Source: Hirudinaria manillensis
Taxonomy: Eukaryota; Annelida; Clitellata; Hirudinida; Hirudinidae
Direction: 5' to 3'
NCBI GenBank assembly: GCA_034509925.1
Contig: CM067534.1
Span: 9,619,501-9,683,500 of the forward strand
Length of the DNA stretch: 64,000 nt
Every line of letters begins with the position of its first letter. Position 1 is the stretch's first letter. Below, piece by piece: positions 1 to 13,085 of this stretch. Both the position numbers and the translations under genes were made by a program. The notes below the pieces were generated by a model. It was not told where the DNA came from and searched no databases. It saw only the letters and a list, made by a program, of their open reading frames with translations.

Positions 1-138
1 TCTTTTATATGATTAAAATGGTGATAATATTACAACTTCGTACACCGGGGTTTCCGTCAGTAGGGATGTGCGATCTCATTTTAGGACATTTTTATTTCTC
101 TCAAATTAAAAAAAAAATCAAATTTATTTCATTCTCAG

Positions 139-1014
139 AGGGGGAGAATCGAATTCGCCTGGCGTCGTACAAACCTGGCGACCAGAGCCAACAGTGGAGG
201 GTCAGTGGAGGTGTGGTGCACCACAGGGTCTACCACAACAAAGTACTCGACATCGTCGACGGAAGGCAAGATTGCGGTGCAGTCCTCTGCTCCTGGGACT
301 TCCATTCTGGTACAAACCAGCAATGGGAAGTGCAATAGTAATATAGTCTTCTTGTTTTTGCCTTGTAACTGCTTTTTATTGATGCTAGTAGACGTGTTGG
401 TTGATTCTTATGATTGATTAGTTATTGTATTCGATTATTGTTACAGCTTTACTGCAATGTTTCTCCTCAGAATGTCATGCATTCATAACTAACAATCATT
501 TGCTAAAGTCTCCCGGCCAGGCTGTTCTACATCGTTAGTGAATTGAACGGCCTCGTTCTTGACATCGCCGGCGCAAGCCAGGATCCCGGTGCCAAACTCA
601 TCCTTTGGGATAAGAAAGGAAGTGAAGCCAAGAACCAGCTCTGGTACGAGGACAGATCGGGTTTCCTCAGATCGGCACTCAACAATTTTGCTCCCGATGG
701 TTCAACAGCAGGCATGGAAGCTCTGTTAAATACTTTACAATTTTTTCTAAAGCGTTGCCGATCAAAATATTAATAAACTAATTTTAATAATAATAATTTT
801 GCTTTCGAAATTTTTAGAAATTACCATGCAACCGTTCGCCGAAGACAATCCGAACAGATGTTGGTTCATTTACGGCAGTACGATTTACCTCGGCCAAAAG
901 CAGGACCAAGTGTTCGACATCCTGGGAGGCAAAACGGAGGCAGGGGCTGCCGTGGGCGTGTACCAGTCCCATGGAGGACAAAATCAGAAATGGTATCAGG
1001 AATTTGTCAACTGA
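139..1014 (+). CDS. R-type (ricin B-like, beta-trefoil) lectin, 3' part of gene
   Basis: Three exons can be joined in frame: 139-337, 509-711 and 818-1014, with the stop at the end of the last. The 5' end lies outside the window or in unrecognised exons. The protein has repeated ricin-B units, each with a Q-x-W core (SQQW, NQQW, NQLW, NQKW) and preceded by hydrophobic-Asp-Ile/Val motifs (VLDIV, VLDIA, VFDIL). This is typical of R-type lectin trefoils, which bind galactose/GalNAc-type sugars. The exon 1 to 2 join uses a weak acceptor (TAAAG) but is the only one that keeps frame. The exon 2 to 3 join needs a GC donor (CAG|GCATGG). No signal peptide is visible because the start is missing. Family assignment is firm from the repeated motifs. 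Secretion and sugar specificity are not determined. Confidence 0.72.
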
Positions 1015-3629
1015 AGCTTTTAATGGGAGATTTCTATCGAGGCCTATCGGTGTTTTGTTATTTATGCTTTTGCTTTGTCATAATTTCAAGAACGGACGCG
1101 AAAAGTGAGACTGATTGTAATTTTAAAAGAATTTAGTTCTGTTAGCTTGAAAAATAGATTAATTCCTTTTAGTCGATTTGTTTCAATTCATTCGCCAGGT
1201 TCCATTCATGGCTACATGTGCGCCCCACATCGATTAAATATTAAATTTTTTCCAAGTTTCTAAGTGAGTGAATACCAAAGAATAACAAAAATAAAACAAA
1301 AAAAATCAACGAATAATCAAATTCAAATGACAACCTGCAAAGATTTAAAATTTTTCACTGAAATCACACGCAATAACGAAGGAATTAACCAAAATAGTTG
1401 ACTTTTAATGATACCTCAGCAATGACCCATTAACAGCCAATTAACTTAGAAGTGTAATTACAAATTTGTAATTACAAATCTTCGTATAAAAGTAACTATG
1501 CTACGACTACAAATTCAGGTATTTGTGACGCGCGTCACGTAGACAGTCCACTTTGTTTGATGAACGACCCCCAAAGTCGAAAAAAAACAAAGTATTCAAT
1601 AATTTCGAAACTTTGTAAAGTCCTGAAATCAAGAGAACAATTCAAGTGGTTCATTAGCTCCTCAAACAAAATAAGAGCCGCATTCCCCTTTCGGATCGGC
1701 TGCTGCCTCCCACTTGAAACGAATATGGCCGCAGTATTTGAAAGAATTTGAGAGAATCCACTTTTAATCCATATTTTGAAACAACGTTGATTATAAAATG
1801 GCCGTTAATTAATTTTTTTTTCGTTTTCGAATATTCACAATTCGGAAGTTTTGAAGTCTTTTTTGAATCATTGAAAGTTCTTTTCCTCTTTCGGATGGTT
1901 TTCTGTTTTGAAACTGAATTTCAAACTAAAGAATGGCGAGATGTTGCAATGTATTGAATACAAAATGTCCTTCATCTTTAATTTCCGTCTTTGTCTGCCT
2001 CACTCGATGACTCCACGTTTTTCAGATTTAAAAATCAATTTTAAAATCCAGCGATGACAACAATTAATTAAGTGGCAACAATTACAACAATTATAAAACA
2101 ACTCATGCTTTTGCAAAAAATCTGATCCGCATTTAGAAAAGAGATGAGCAGTCTTTTAAGGGTTTTGGAAAAAATATTTCTTAATTTATAAACATTAAAA
2201 AAAAATTTTTTTAACAATATTCTGTGAGTAAATTCAATGTTTAAAACCACGATTTACGAAGGGTTATCTTTTAAAATTATCAGAGTGGATTAGAGATGGC
2301 AGCAGTAGACAGAGATAGCCAGACAGCGATGGACTTGATCTTCTTCTGTTAAGAAATAAATTAACAATTAAAAAACTGCATATAACAGAGCTAAACTAAC
2401 TTAAATTTTAAATATTTAATTTAATATTTAAGTAATTTAATAATTAGATCGATGGCGGATACTTCCATGTCATCATTCGTCGAACCAATTTGGGCGCGGG
2501 CCATTACTCAAAGCACATCCTTTCATGAAAGCACAATTTTAATTTTCCACGAGAAGATATTAAAAATAAAATTTATTACTTTTTAGTTTAGTTTTATGCC
2601 TTAAAAATATGCAGCCAAAGGGTCTTTCACTTTCGAGATTCTAATAACCTCTATAGGCCATCGACCAAACCACCATCCTTCAAAATCTCACAATTCCATT
2701 ATTTCATAAAACATCTTACTAATTATTACGTAAAATTACCTTTTGGACATTATCTGAAACCCAATAATTCCCCGACGCAATTGATGCCCCAAATTGTTTC
2801 CTTTTACTGCGGCGGTAAATAGAAAAACAACAACTAACAGTAACAAGCCTCCCTAAATTAAACAATCCTTATAAAAAAAAAGAAGCTGTTTACTTAAGTA
2901 ACTGAAGAACAATACCAGCCAGCAATGAACTTCCCGCACACAACTCGAGTAACAGTAAAAAAGATTTTGAAAAGGCTTAACATAAGGCAACATTTAACAA
3001 GTAAGCACGATATGATTACGATTGCAATGCCTTAAATGTCTCTGAATTATGCACCACAAATGACCCATTGGTGCGAGGCATTAAAATATTAAAAGGAATC
3101 AACAAGAACTTACAAAACCATAGCAAACCCGTACTATTTTGAGTTCAATCCCCATCCAAAGCAAAATGTAACTTCAAAGTCAACTTCTGAGCTCCTAAAG
3201 CAAAGTCAAAGCAATTCACCAACATTTAACCCATCACCCACGCATTAGGCACAAAATCTCAAAACTTCCAAAATGTCTTGAAACTTGAAATAAATTCAAT
3301 TAAAATATTTAACTATTTAATAATGACCAAAACTATTGGAAACTCAACATTGCTGCAAAAGGACTAACACATTTGCTCTACATCATAGTCATTATCACCA
3401 CCATCATCATCATTATTATTATTATCATCATCACCGTCATCATTATCACGATCACCTTCCTCCTGTCTTACAAAACAACAATCTCCTAAAACAAATATTT
3501 AAATCACGTCCTAAAAATAAAGCACGGAAATCCCTAACTGAGATCCTTTGGATGACTTGTTTCAGTCGTTTGCAGCTTTTAAGGCCTCATTAATTAATTA
3601 TTTATTAATGTTAATTAATTAATTAATTA
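1015..3629. other. Intergenic, AT-rich, no supported gene
   Basis: This is the 3' flank of the lectin gene and of the convergent GEMIN5 gene. Open frames here (for example 1557-1957) have no family resemblance, no splice support and AT-driven composition. There is a 22-bp perfect palindrome at 1454-1475, with half-site GTAATTACAAA, and a 14-bp palindrome GTGACGCGCGTCAC near 1525-1538. A TTAATTAA-rich stretch at 3590-3650 overlaps the end of GEMIN5. A run of CAT/ATT triplets lies at 3385-3450. Confidence 0.5.
1454..1475. repeat. Perfect 22-bp palindrome
   Basis: The left half GTAATTACAAA is followed directly by its exact reverse complement. Each arm contains TAATTA, the core recognised by many homeodomain proteins. 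It lies about 440 bp downstream of the lectin stop codon. A regulatory role is only a guess. Confidence 0.45.
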
Positions 3630-6600
3630 TTAATTATTATTATTTATTAACTCCTCCTCGTCGGGCGGGAGCGGAGTTTGCAGGATGATTTTCATAATTT
3701 GCCGAACGATGCGTCTGGACTGACGACAATCGGGAAAGTTCTGAAAGTTTAAAATTGTTTATTAAAATTAAAAATTAAAATTAATTTCATAAAAAGTCGG
3801 ACTTCTTAACTCTCCAGCTGCAAGTGCACATAAAATTGCAACAATCGACCGATTGAAATTGTTTCAATTGTCACAAATAATTTTATATTTTAAAGGCACC
3901 GCGACTGCCGAGAATTTTATAAAACTTCATTTCTCTCAAAAAGAAAACAAACCTTATAAAAGGCAGGGTACTTTGACAGAACGTTTTGATTTTCTTGCAA
4001 GTGCCGAGCGAGCTCCGGCAGAGTCGCGTCGGCAAAATTTCGATCTTCGGACTCCTCGAACTCCGAAGGAGGAGTTTTGCACTCGCCTCCTCCTCCTTCT
4101 TCCTTCTTTCCGTCAACGGATCCGTTCCGACGACATCCCCCTCCGGCGATGAACTCCTTGCAAAGTGAGTCGATGACTTCGATCGACCTCGACGACCTCT
4201 GCACGACGGCGGGACCTTCCGACTGCAACGACTCCGAAGCACGTTCCAGGAGTCGTTCCAAATCGACGGGAAGGTCGGAGAGTCGACGTCGTTGCAAACT
4301 GGAAACGGTGTTGAGCAACATGTCGAGCATGTGGCGGCAACATTTGGCTCGAATGCAATCTGCGACCGTCAACGTTTTGCATTTTTCTAGAACTTCGGGA
4401 TTGGGTTCGTTGCAACTCAAAATCTCGTTCAGAATCGAACAAATCTTTTCAACTGAAGATGAGAAATTGAAATCATAACTTTAATTTAAATTTAATAATT
4501 TAACAATTTAAATAAAACCTTCAAATGGTTTTTCCATCTCCTTGTCCTCTCCAGAAACAGTTCGAAAATAATCCTTTAAACCTGATTCAGAACTTTCTGA
4601 AGAATCGTTGAAAATCTTCTTCAAAGTTTCAACGAGAGCCTCGAGGTCACAATTTCCTGTAAATTCATAGCAGTATTTTACCAACATCATCTCAGAATTG
4701 AACTTATTTTTGAAAATAAAAGTCTAATAATTTTAAAATATAAAAAAAATAATAAAATAAATTTATGTGTTAAACCACAATTCAGAAAAACAAATCCACA
4801 AAAGCAACAGCACCATCGGGGAAGAGAATGCAGCAGAAATGAAAGCAGAGTAAAAGGCGAGAGCCGTCATTGGTCGACTCCAACTTAAGTAGGGCATCCA
4901 GGAGCCAATGATTCGAGTCATCTGATGAATAATCAGCAACAATTCAAAGCATAATTTTGAATTAAACTGTAATAAAATTCAAAACTGTGATTCAATGATT
5001 TGATTATAAATACATTTTAAAAGCATTTACAAGTCACAAGGATATTATGAACATTGCAAATGGCCGTATCCTTCCAAATGTTCACCTTTTCCTGGTTCCA
5101 TCAGTCGTTCCGCGATGAAGAGGACGACACACAAAGACACGTCGATCAGCAACTGAAATTATTTTGAACACGTCATCAACTTATTGTCGTCGTCGTCATC
5201 ATCATCATCATCATAAGCATTATCGACATCATCATCATCACCATCAAAAATATTAAAAAGAAAGCAACAACAACAAGAACGAATAAAAGGCACCAACATT
5301 TTCGAGAGTTTGGCCGGATTGTCTCGTGTGCAGAACGACGAGGAGTCTCTTTTGAACGTCGGCCATGTTGCTTGTTTTGACGGACGAACGCTTCCATTTC
5401 GAGACGCAGGTTTCGAGCGTAGTGACGACAATGGAGGGAATGCCATCTGGTGATTTTTATTTTTCTCAACTTAACATTCAATAAAATGCTAATCGAAATT
5501 AAATATCCCCTCGGTTCGATCAAGTAATGATTTTATCGAGTGACAAATTTATTTAACCGGCATCCAGGTCGAGGGGGCACGACCTGAGGGAGGCCAAGAC
5601 CTCTGGCACGAACTTGAACAGGAGACTCACCAGGAACTTGTGACACAACACAACAAGATCCAAGTGCTGAAATTGAGCGAATAGAATTGCAATTAAATTT
5701 AAAACAATTTAAAATCAAATTTTAAATAAAATCCATTTTATCATAATTCATTAAAATTATATTTTTTACTTCACAACCTCATTAATATTCAAATTTATTT
5801 CAAACTATTCAAATCATTGTAATAATACCGGGCTCCGCCCTTAATGAATAATTACCTCGACGCCAGGCAGTTTCTCGAGAAACTCCTCTGCAGTCGGCCA
5901 ATCGCAGGCCAGCATCAGCTCGGCCGAGAACCTCCACGCATAATCGAGCATCTCGTCCGAGTCCCCCGTTTCCATGGCGACCGAGGAAGCGACGCCGAGG
6001 GAGGTCGGGTCAGACCTCCTCGAGATCATCGAGATGGCCTCCTTCGATTTGCCGAGGGATAGGTAGCTAAAAATAAACCGGGCGGAAATACCGGTCGGTT
6101 AGATGTCCACGGAAATGGAAGACGTTAAAAGGAGAAAATTAAAATGAAAAAGTTGGATTTATTTGAAATAAAATTAAAATGTAAAAATAAAGAAATAAAT
6201 AAACAATACCTGTTGCCACTATTAATAATAATAATAACAAAATGCAGAACTGACCACTTGGCAGCATATTCGAAGCTTCCATTTTGAACAGACGCCTCCG
6301 AAGCAGAATTCAAACAAACTTCGAGCAGTGGATTCGAAGAGTTGAGTCTCGACCTCGCAAGGCAAAGTGCCTCCCTGTCGACGAACGAAAACCATTCGAG
6401 CACGACGCGAATAATCGATTAGCGACGAAGGATAATTAATATTCAAAACAAATTAATTAATATTCAAAGCAAATTAATTAATATTCAAAACAAATTAATT
6501 AATATTCAAAACACAATTGTCGTCCAAGGGGTGGAAAAGAGCAAAGAGGACTTACCTGTGGAGTTTGTTGTCGAGTAGCAGTTTAACGGCCTCGGTGACC

Positions 6601-9600
6601 ATTCCTGCAGCTTGGAGATACGTCGACGCCTTCACGAACGACTTCTCTTCTGCCAATTGTTTCGAGTAAGCGACGAACATTTCCTCCGCAAACTCGGGCG
6701 ACACTGTCGGTTCGAAACGTCGGTTTAAAAAAAAAGACGTCGGATGCAGGACGAACGAATAAATTATGCTAATCGCGAGTCACCCGTGAACGCCATGGCA
6801 ACGACGTAGTCGTTCAACAGGCGTCGATCCGCCAGTTCCCTGAAGCAAGAGGCGTCTGCACCTCTGAAGACCTCCAACGTCACTCGACATTCGACGTTTC
6901 CCTGCTCTTTGTGGTGTCTGACTGGAAATTAAGAAATTTTTTAATTTAGGAATATTTCAAATAAAAGACTGATTTTAAAATTAGTTAACAATTAATTTTA
7001 ATTTAGCTGACAATTAATAACTCATTGACTCGGGCATCGATCGTTAAATCTCGACTACGGTCGCGTAAATGATGACCAATCGGCTTCGATTCCACATTAA
7101 TCATTCATGATCGGTTCTGACCTTCCCGTTCGATCATTTGCTCGTTGGCTCGTCTGTTGACGAAGCATCCCAGGTGTGCGGAGTCGTCGTCCAACGAGAT
7201 CTCGTCGCGATCGCCACCTGCACGAGAAACGAATTTCCATCGTCGGGCAAAACGATCATTATCATCTCGGGCAAGATGTAATAACTAACGATAATCAACT
7301 TCATCTAACATTCTAACATGCAAACAACAGTAGATTAACGAATAAATTAATCTTCGATAAATTTCATTTTTTTAACGAATAAATTATCCTTCGACGACTC
7401 AAAATCGAACCCGAGAAGAGCAGGGAAGCGAGTCGCACGCAGTCGCGTCGGTTGTCGTGTTTGCTCGAGTTTTCCTTTTGACTCGAAACCGGAAGCAGTG
7501 AACGAGCCTTTCTCCGCACTGAGTGGAAAACGATAATTCGATTTTAATGGTATTCGATCGGAACTCGTTAATATTATGTCTAATATTATTATTTTATATT
7601 AATTATTTATATTATTAATATTAAGTCCGTTTTAAGATCCATCACCTCGCAATAGAAGATATTGTTTTCAAATATAACAAATACATATCTACCTTTCTTG
7701 TCTTTCTGTCCAAAACTTTCTGGAATGCTCTCCTATTTAGGAGAATATTATAATCAGTGAAATAGTTTTTTGAAAATTGGTTCTGAATAAACATGAGCGA
7801 TGCAACAATTGACTCCACCTCTTTGTTTTTGTCTCCGACCCGAGATGACGAATCATCTTCGAGCAACTCCTCGAAGTTGTTGTCCGAGGTCGTGGCTTCG
7901 TCTTGTTGCTGTTGTTCGGAGTTGCAGGGAAGTCGTTCGTCGCTCGAAACCGACGACCTCAGACACTTGACCTTGAAATGCTTCTCTGAAAACACAAAGT
8001 TTACAGATGAAAACAGGACGATGACAAAAAAAACCGCCTTCAAAATGCACCCATTCGACCCAGTCACCTCTCGGTGGATTCCTGTCCTTCAATTCCTTGT
8101 ACTTCCAACCCTGCATTGTGAAATCCTCACCACCGCTGTAAACAGTTTCACCATCCGAACTCCAAGCCAAACTCAGAACTTGTCCGAGGTGACCTCGATA
8201 GTTGGCCAAACCTCGTTTCTCCGAAACGCTCCACACCTGTCATGTTGCGAACGGATTTTAGTGGAACAAAAACAACGACTGCCACCTTGTTTTATATCTT
8301 TTTTAAATTAATTTTAAATTAACATTTTTAAAACTATAATTTCAAATTTTATAATTTAATAAATAATTTTTTTAAATAATAATAATAATAAATAAAAACA
8401 TGTTTCCATTCACCTGCACCGTGCCGTCCGACGAAGCAGACGCCAGCAGAGCTTCCCGTCCCGGTGCCCACGCGACCTTGTTGATCCTGCCGTTATGACC
8501 TTCGAGGGTGATCATGCACTCGCTCAAGGTCAAAGCAGAATCAGACTTCTGCCACTCCTCTGCAAGGGAAAAAACAAAGCATGTCATTTAAACAATTGAA
8601 AATAACAAAGTAAATTCTTTATTAAATTTATAAATTATTATATTTATTAAATTTATAAAAACGAAAATTAATTTTATTAAAAATTGATAAATTTAATTAG
8701 TGCCATTTTAATTCATAATTTCCATATATAAATATATATTCAATGAGTTGCTCAGTCATCAACAAAAAGCCCGTGTACAATAACATCATCATCATCATCA
8801 TCAACAACAACCAATGACGTTCTTCAAGTCGAAGACGTAAACGTCGCAGGATCCGGTTCCCACGGCGATCCACCAGCAGAGGGGCGAGGAGGTCGCGGGG
8901 TCGAAGGTCGACGAGGGATGCCACGAGATGTTGTTGATGATCTTCCTGCAGTGACTCACTTTGCAGACGACCGACAGACGTCCCGAGTCCAGGACTTCAA
9001 TGGAACTGTTGAACGAGGCAGGTGACAGTTCAATTATTTTTATTTTCAAACAATTAAAAAGGTAGGTTATTAATATAATAATAATATATTATAATAATAT
9101 AGTAATATATTAATTATACTATACCATTATATTATTTGGGTTACAACACACACATCGCATTATGCAGTCCCCATTGCAAAGGCAATTGATTATAAAATAA
9201 TGTATTATTATGTATTATAATGTATTATTATGTATTATTGTGTATTATTATGTATTATAATGTATTATAATGTATTATTATGTATTATTGTGTATTATTA
9301 TGTATTATAATGTATTATTATGTATTATTGTGTATTATTATGTATTATTATGTATTATAATGTATTATTATGTATTATTGTGTATTATTATGTATTATAA
9401 TGTATTATTATTTATACATTTATTTGCACCAAAAACATCAGAAAGTCCTTCGGTACAAACCCGTCATCGTGTCCCTTCGCCAGGAATTTAAAGTCGGGAG
9501 AGAAACTCAGTTCACTCACGTTGGATTTCTGTGGATAGATTAAAAAATTAAAAATTAAATTCTTAAAATTCGAAAGAAATACATTTTAATTCTGTTATCT

Positions 9601-12252
9601 CTAAATCTCCCTATTATACTAGATAATTCAAGCAATCCAATTGGCCGACAGATGGACCAACCACGTGTCGGGGGCAGAACTTTGAAATAACGTCCTCGAC
9701 GTCATTGGCCGCCTCCCTCATGAGGCACGGGTCGTGCACGTGAGCCACCGCATCTCCGATGCTGTAAAGAAACATGTGACCTGCAAAAATATAAAAATTT
9801 AGTTTTTGTTATGAGATTAAAGATTGTGAACTTCAACAATTCTCGTGGTGATATTATCGGTGCATCCTTTTCACCACCATCATCATCATCCTCATCGTCG
9901 GGCACTAGAAAATTACTTTTTGTTTTTGGTCCGATCATGGGACCCCACACCAAGTTGTGCACCATCTTCTTGTGAAACGTCGCAGACTTTTCGATGTTAT
10001 CACTCCTGTTTTATTAAATTACTTTAATAATTTATTTTAATTTAATTTGAACAAAATGTACTAAAATGTAATAAATTATCAACTCACGACTTGGAGAAGA
10101 CGTCCCTGATGATGCCCACGGTTCCCTCTTCGGTCGCGAACGCCAACATCCTCTCGTTGTACGGATGCCAAACCACCTTCGGGCGAGGAAATTAAACCGC
10201 AATGTATTCGACGAATTGAATATTCAGCAGGTCGCGAATAATTAATCGACCGAAGTACGGAGGTCGCTCACCGAGGTGACCTTGAACTTGAGAGAGTGAC
10301 TGCTGAAATTGGAACAGAGATCGTCGTCGTTTACGTTGAACAACCTGACGATTCCGTCTCCAGCGGCGACTGCAAACGTTTCTAAAAAGAGAAGTCAAGA
10401 GGACGTTGAAGAGGTGGGCGTGAAATTAATTGATAATTTGCAAAAAATATTTTGTATTTAAATTAAAATTCCTTTCGATGCATAATGAAAACAACCTTTC
10501 GACACCGGAGACTGACTGATGGAGTAAACGAATCCTCCCGGCGTCGGCAGACTGAACACGGCCTTCAGAGCATCCACGTCCCAAACGACAATCTGGAAAA
10601 TCATTTATTATTTGTTATAATCAAGTAAATGTCAAGAAATAGCAAATATTTTGAATTTACGAAAATAGAATGCGCACCAATCTATCCGTGGACACGCTCA
10701 GAGCCATTTTGACTCCCGACGACGATATCCAGGTCGAGACGTTGATGACGCTCTTCGTGTGACCTTTGACCTCCCCGGCTTTCAAGGGTGTCGGTTCCTC
10801 CCCCTTCAGGTCGTAGAGGAACAATTCTCCACTGAAATTGAATTTCGTTGGTCAAAGTCATTGGTTTGCAGCCCACGGCTTTGAAACAAACGGTTGTCGA
10901 GAGCCCCTTCATCTCGACTCGTTCGATTAGTTAAGCATCAAAACAACAAACTATTATTATAATTAATATATATTAATTAGTATCACTCACTTGCAATTCG
11001 ACACCAAAAAATGCTCTCGAGACCAGGCACAGGTGCTAAGAGCCAGCCATTTCCTGACCTTGAACTTCTGGTAACCTTCCAGGTGGACGACCTTTTCGGC
11101 TTTACCCTCCGCCGCGTTCCAAAGTACGACGGTCCTGTCTTGACTCAGAGACAACAGCCGAGGTTCGTTTGCATCTGAGGATCGAGAGAACGAAGGAAAG
11201 AAAGAGGGAAGCGAGTCAACTATCAGACAACAGGTGAAATGAAGAATTAAAAATAATAATAAATAAATAAATTTCTCACCAGCAGAGGGCTGCAACCATT
11301 GGAGCGATTGAATTTCATCGCCGTGGTCTCGTAGTTTGTGGACGAGAAGGAGCGACTTCTTGTCATAGCTCAGGGTCATCACTATGCCTGCCTTCAGGCT
11401 TTGAAGATGAAATTGTGGTGTTTTTATTTTTTTAGTTTTGTAGTTGCCAATCATTTAAAGATCCAGTTTTTATATAAATTCAAGTGTTTCTAAAACATAA
11501 CAAATGCAATGGACATTTCTAAACTAAATTTGCAAAAAATTAACAGGTTTCAAGCAAAGTGAAGTTAAGAGCATTTTTTTACAACAACTGTGAATATCAA
11601 CCCAATAGCAATGATTCCACTTCCTTTTGGTCCAAAGGCAAGACTGGTGATGGCAGAGGCGGAGTGGCGCACGTTCCAGAACGAAACGTCGTCGCTCAAA
11701 TAATTACAAACGATCAACCCCCCTCTTTCGTCTCCGCTTGCGATGAGACCGTCTTCAAAAGGGCAGCATTGAACGACCGTGACACTAGACTTTACAAAGC
11801 AGCAACACAAACCTCATTATTATATTTATAGAAATCTCACATTAACGAAAGCAAAAGTTTATATTTTAAAATATAATTTCTGTTAACTTCATTAAAGATG
11901 TCATCTAACCATGCAAAGCTCAAAACTAACTACTTACTTTATGGCGCTTGTGTTCATAAATTAAATTGTGCTCCAAGTCTCGTGAAACACGAGTAACTTT
12001 AACCAAACAGTCACTGGCACCGCTGCAAATTATCTTGTAAATGTTTCCTTCTAATTCATGTTGCGAATGAATGCTGACGCCATTAACTCGGCCCCGATGT
12101 AGAGCCACAAGGACCAGACATGTGTTCATCGATTCCGAAAGGTCCAGTAAATAAACTCCATATTTCGAACCAAGGCAAAATACTCCAGTCCCATCGCAGT
12201 CAAATATTCTGCTGCAATTCCAATTAGGAGAAGGCGGTAGAACGAACATCAT
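3630..12252 (-). CDS. GEMIN5: Gem-associated protein 5 (SMN complex snRNA-binding WD40 protein)
   Basis: Multi-exon gene. The protein starts at 12252 (second Met at 12249) with LPPSPNWNCSR, matching the signature LPPSPNWYCAR at the vertebrate GEMIN5 N-terminus. WD40 repeats follow down to about 8,080: GASDCLVKV and SGDERGGL near 12,020-11,730, HGDEIQSLQW near 11,310, DRTVVLWNA near 11,130, HKKMVHNLVWGP near 9,960, INNISWHP near 8,920, GHNGRINKVAWAP near 8,480, GHLGQVLSLAW near 8,170. These form the tandem beta-propellers that read the snRNA Sm site and m7G cap. A Q-rich linker (7,900), a TPR-like helical dimerisation region (7,200-5,850) and a C-terminal module (ELARHLQENQNVL, then NFPDCRQS) follow. 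The stop is at 3630-3632. Individual exon borders inside the helical part are less certain than overall identity. The gene is convergent with the lectin gene. Confidence 0.9.
6425..6515. repeat. Short tandem repeat in GEMIN5 intron
   Basis: About four near-identical copies of a 20-21 bp unit built on AATTAATTAATATTCAAA, differing by single bases (AAAC or AAGC tails). The array is intronic between GEMIN5 coding exons. Confidence 0.7.
9199..9411. repeat. TA-rich minisatellite in GEMIN5 intron
   Basis: About 210 bp of alternating TGTATTATTA, TGTATTATAA and TGTATTATTG decamers, ordered in a higher-order pattern. It lies in an intron between two WD40 exons of GEMIN5. The decamers keep a 10-bp period, close to one DNA helical turn. 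Translating it gives meaningless Tyr/Ile/Met/Leu repeats on the plus strand. Confidence 0.85.
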
Positions 12253-13085
12253 TGAAGGACCGGCGATGCTCCAACGAATGCTCTGACAAAATAACTGAGT
12301 TTACTTTTAAAAGGCGCCAAATCCAACAACTCTTCTAATTATTATTTATATTAATTCGGCCAACTTAAACGGGCAAATTTATTCAATTAACATGCATTTG
12401 TTTAATAAATTGTTGCGAAGCTAAAATATTATATTAATTGTAGAGCATCTTGGGAACGTTATTTCAGATTTTTCCAGTGGAAATAAAACAACACTCGGAG
12501 AGTCTGATGGATTTTTGTTGCTTTTTATCAAATGTTCCGGGGACAATGAGGGCCCTTCCACCCTTGAGTAACTTTTTAATGTAAAAAGAAAAAATTGCCA
12601 TCACCATGTAAAATTTGCCCAAATTTTCTTTTCAATCTCCATCGATTAGTCAGAAGATCCTAAATACTGCGGCCACTGCACATGTATTTACACACTGCCT
12701 AAGTCTATCCTCCATAAATTGTTGTATTCGTGGTAGGTATTATCATTTGTGAACCCTTAATATCAGAACTAAAAAATGCAACTCGCATAAAAAAATGTCT
12801 TCAAAGGGTTTTTCATCATAAAATAAATCTGCAAGACAAACACTGTTGGAACTGTTCTAAATCGTTGGCGCGGGGCCTTCGTCAGGGTATTGAAACTTGC
12901 CACATCAAGCTTCACAAAGTCATTGTCACATTTCAAAACGTTGAAGAAGAGTTTGAAAATAAACATAAAATCTAAAACTTTCAAAAAGCAAACAAAAAGG
13001 AAGACGGTAAAAAATTATCATCAAACATTCAATATTTCCAGATTAATCGACTAATTGGAGCGGTCACAAAAATGTCAGCTGGTGT
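12253..13085. other. Spacer between GEMIN5 start and PAN/CUB gene end
   Basis: It holds the GEMIN5 upstream region and the 3' flank of the PAN/CUB gene, both on the minus strand. An overlapping pair of short open frames at 12730-12984 (plus and minus) is AT-rich and resembles nothing known. No RNA gene is recognised. Confidence 0.45.
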
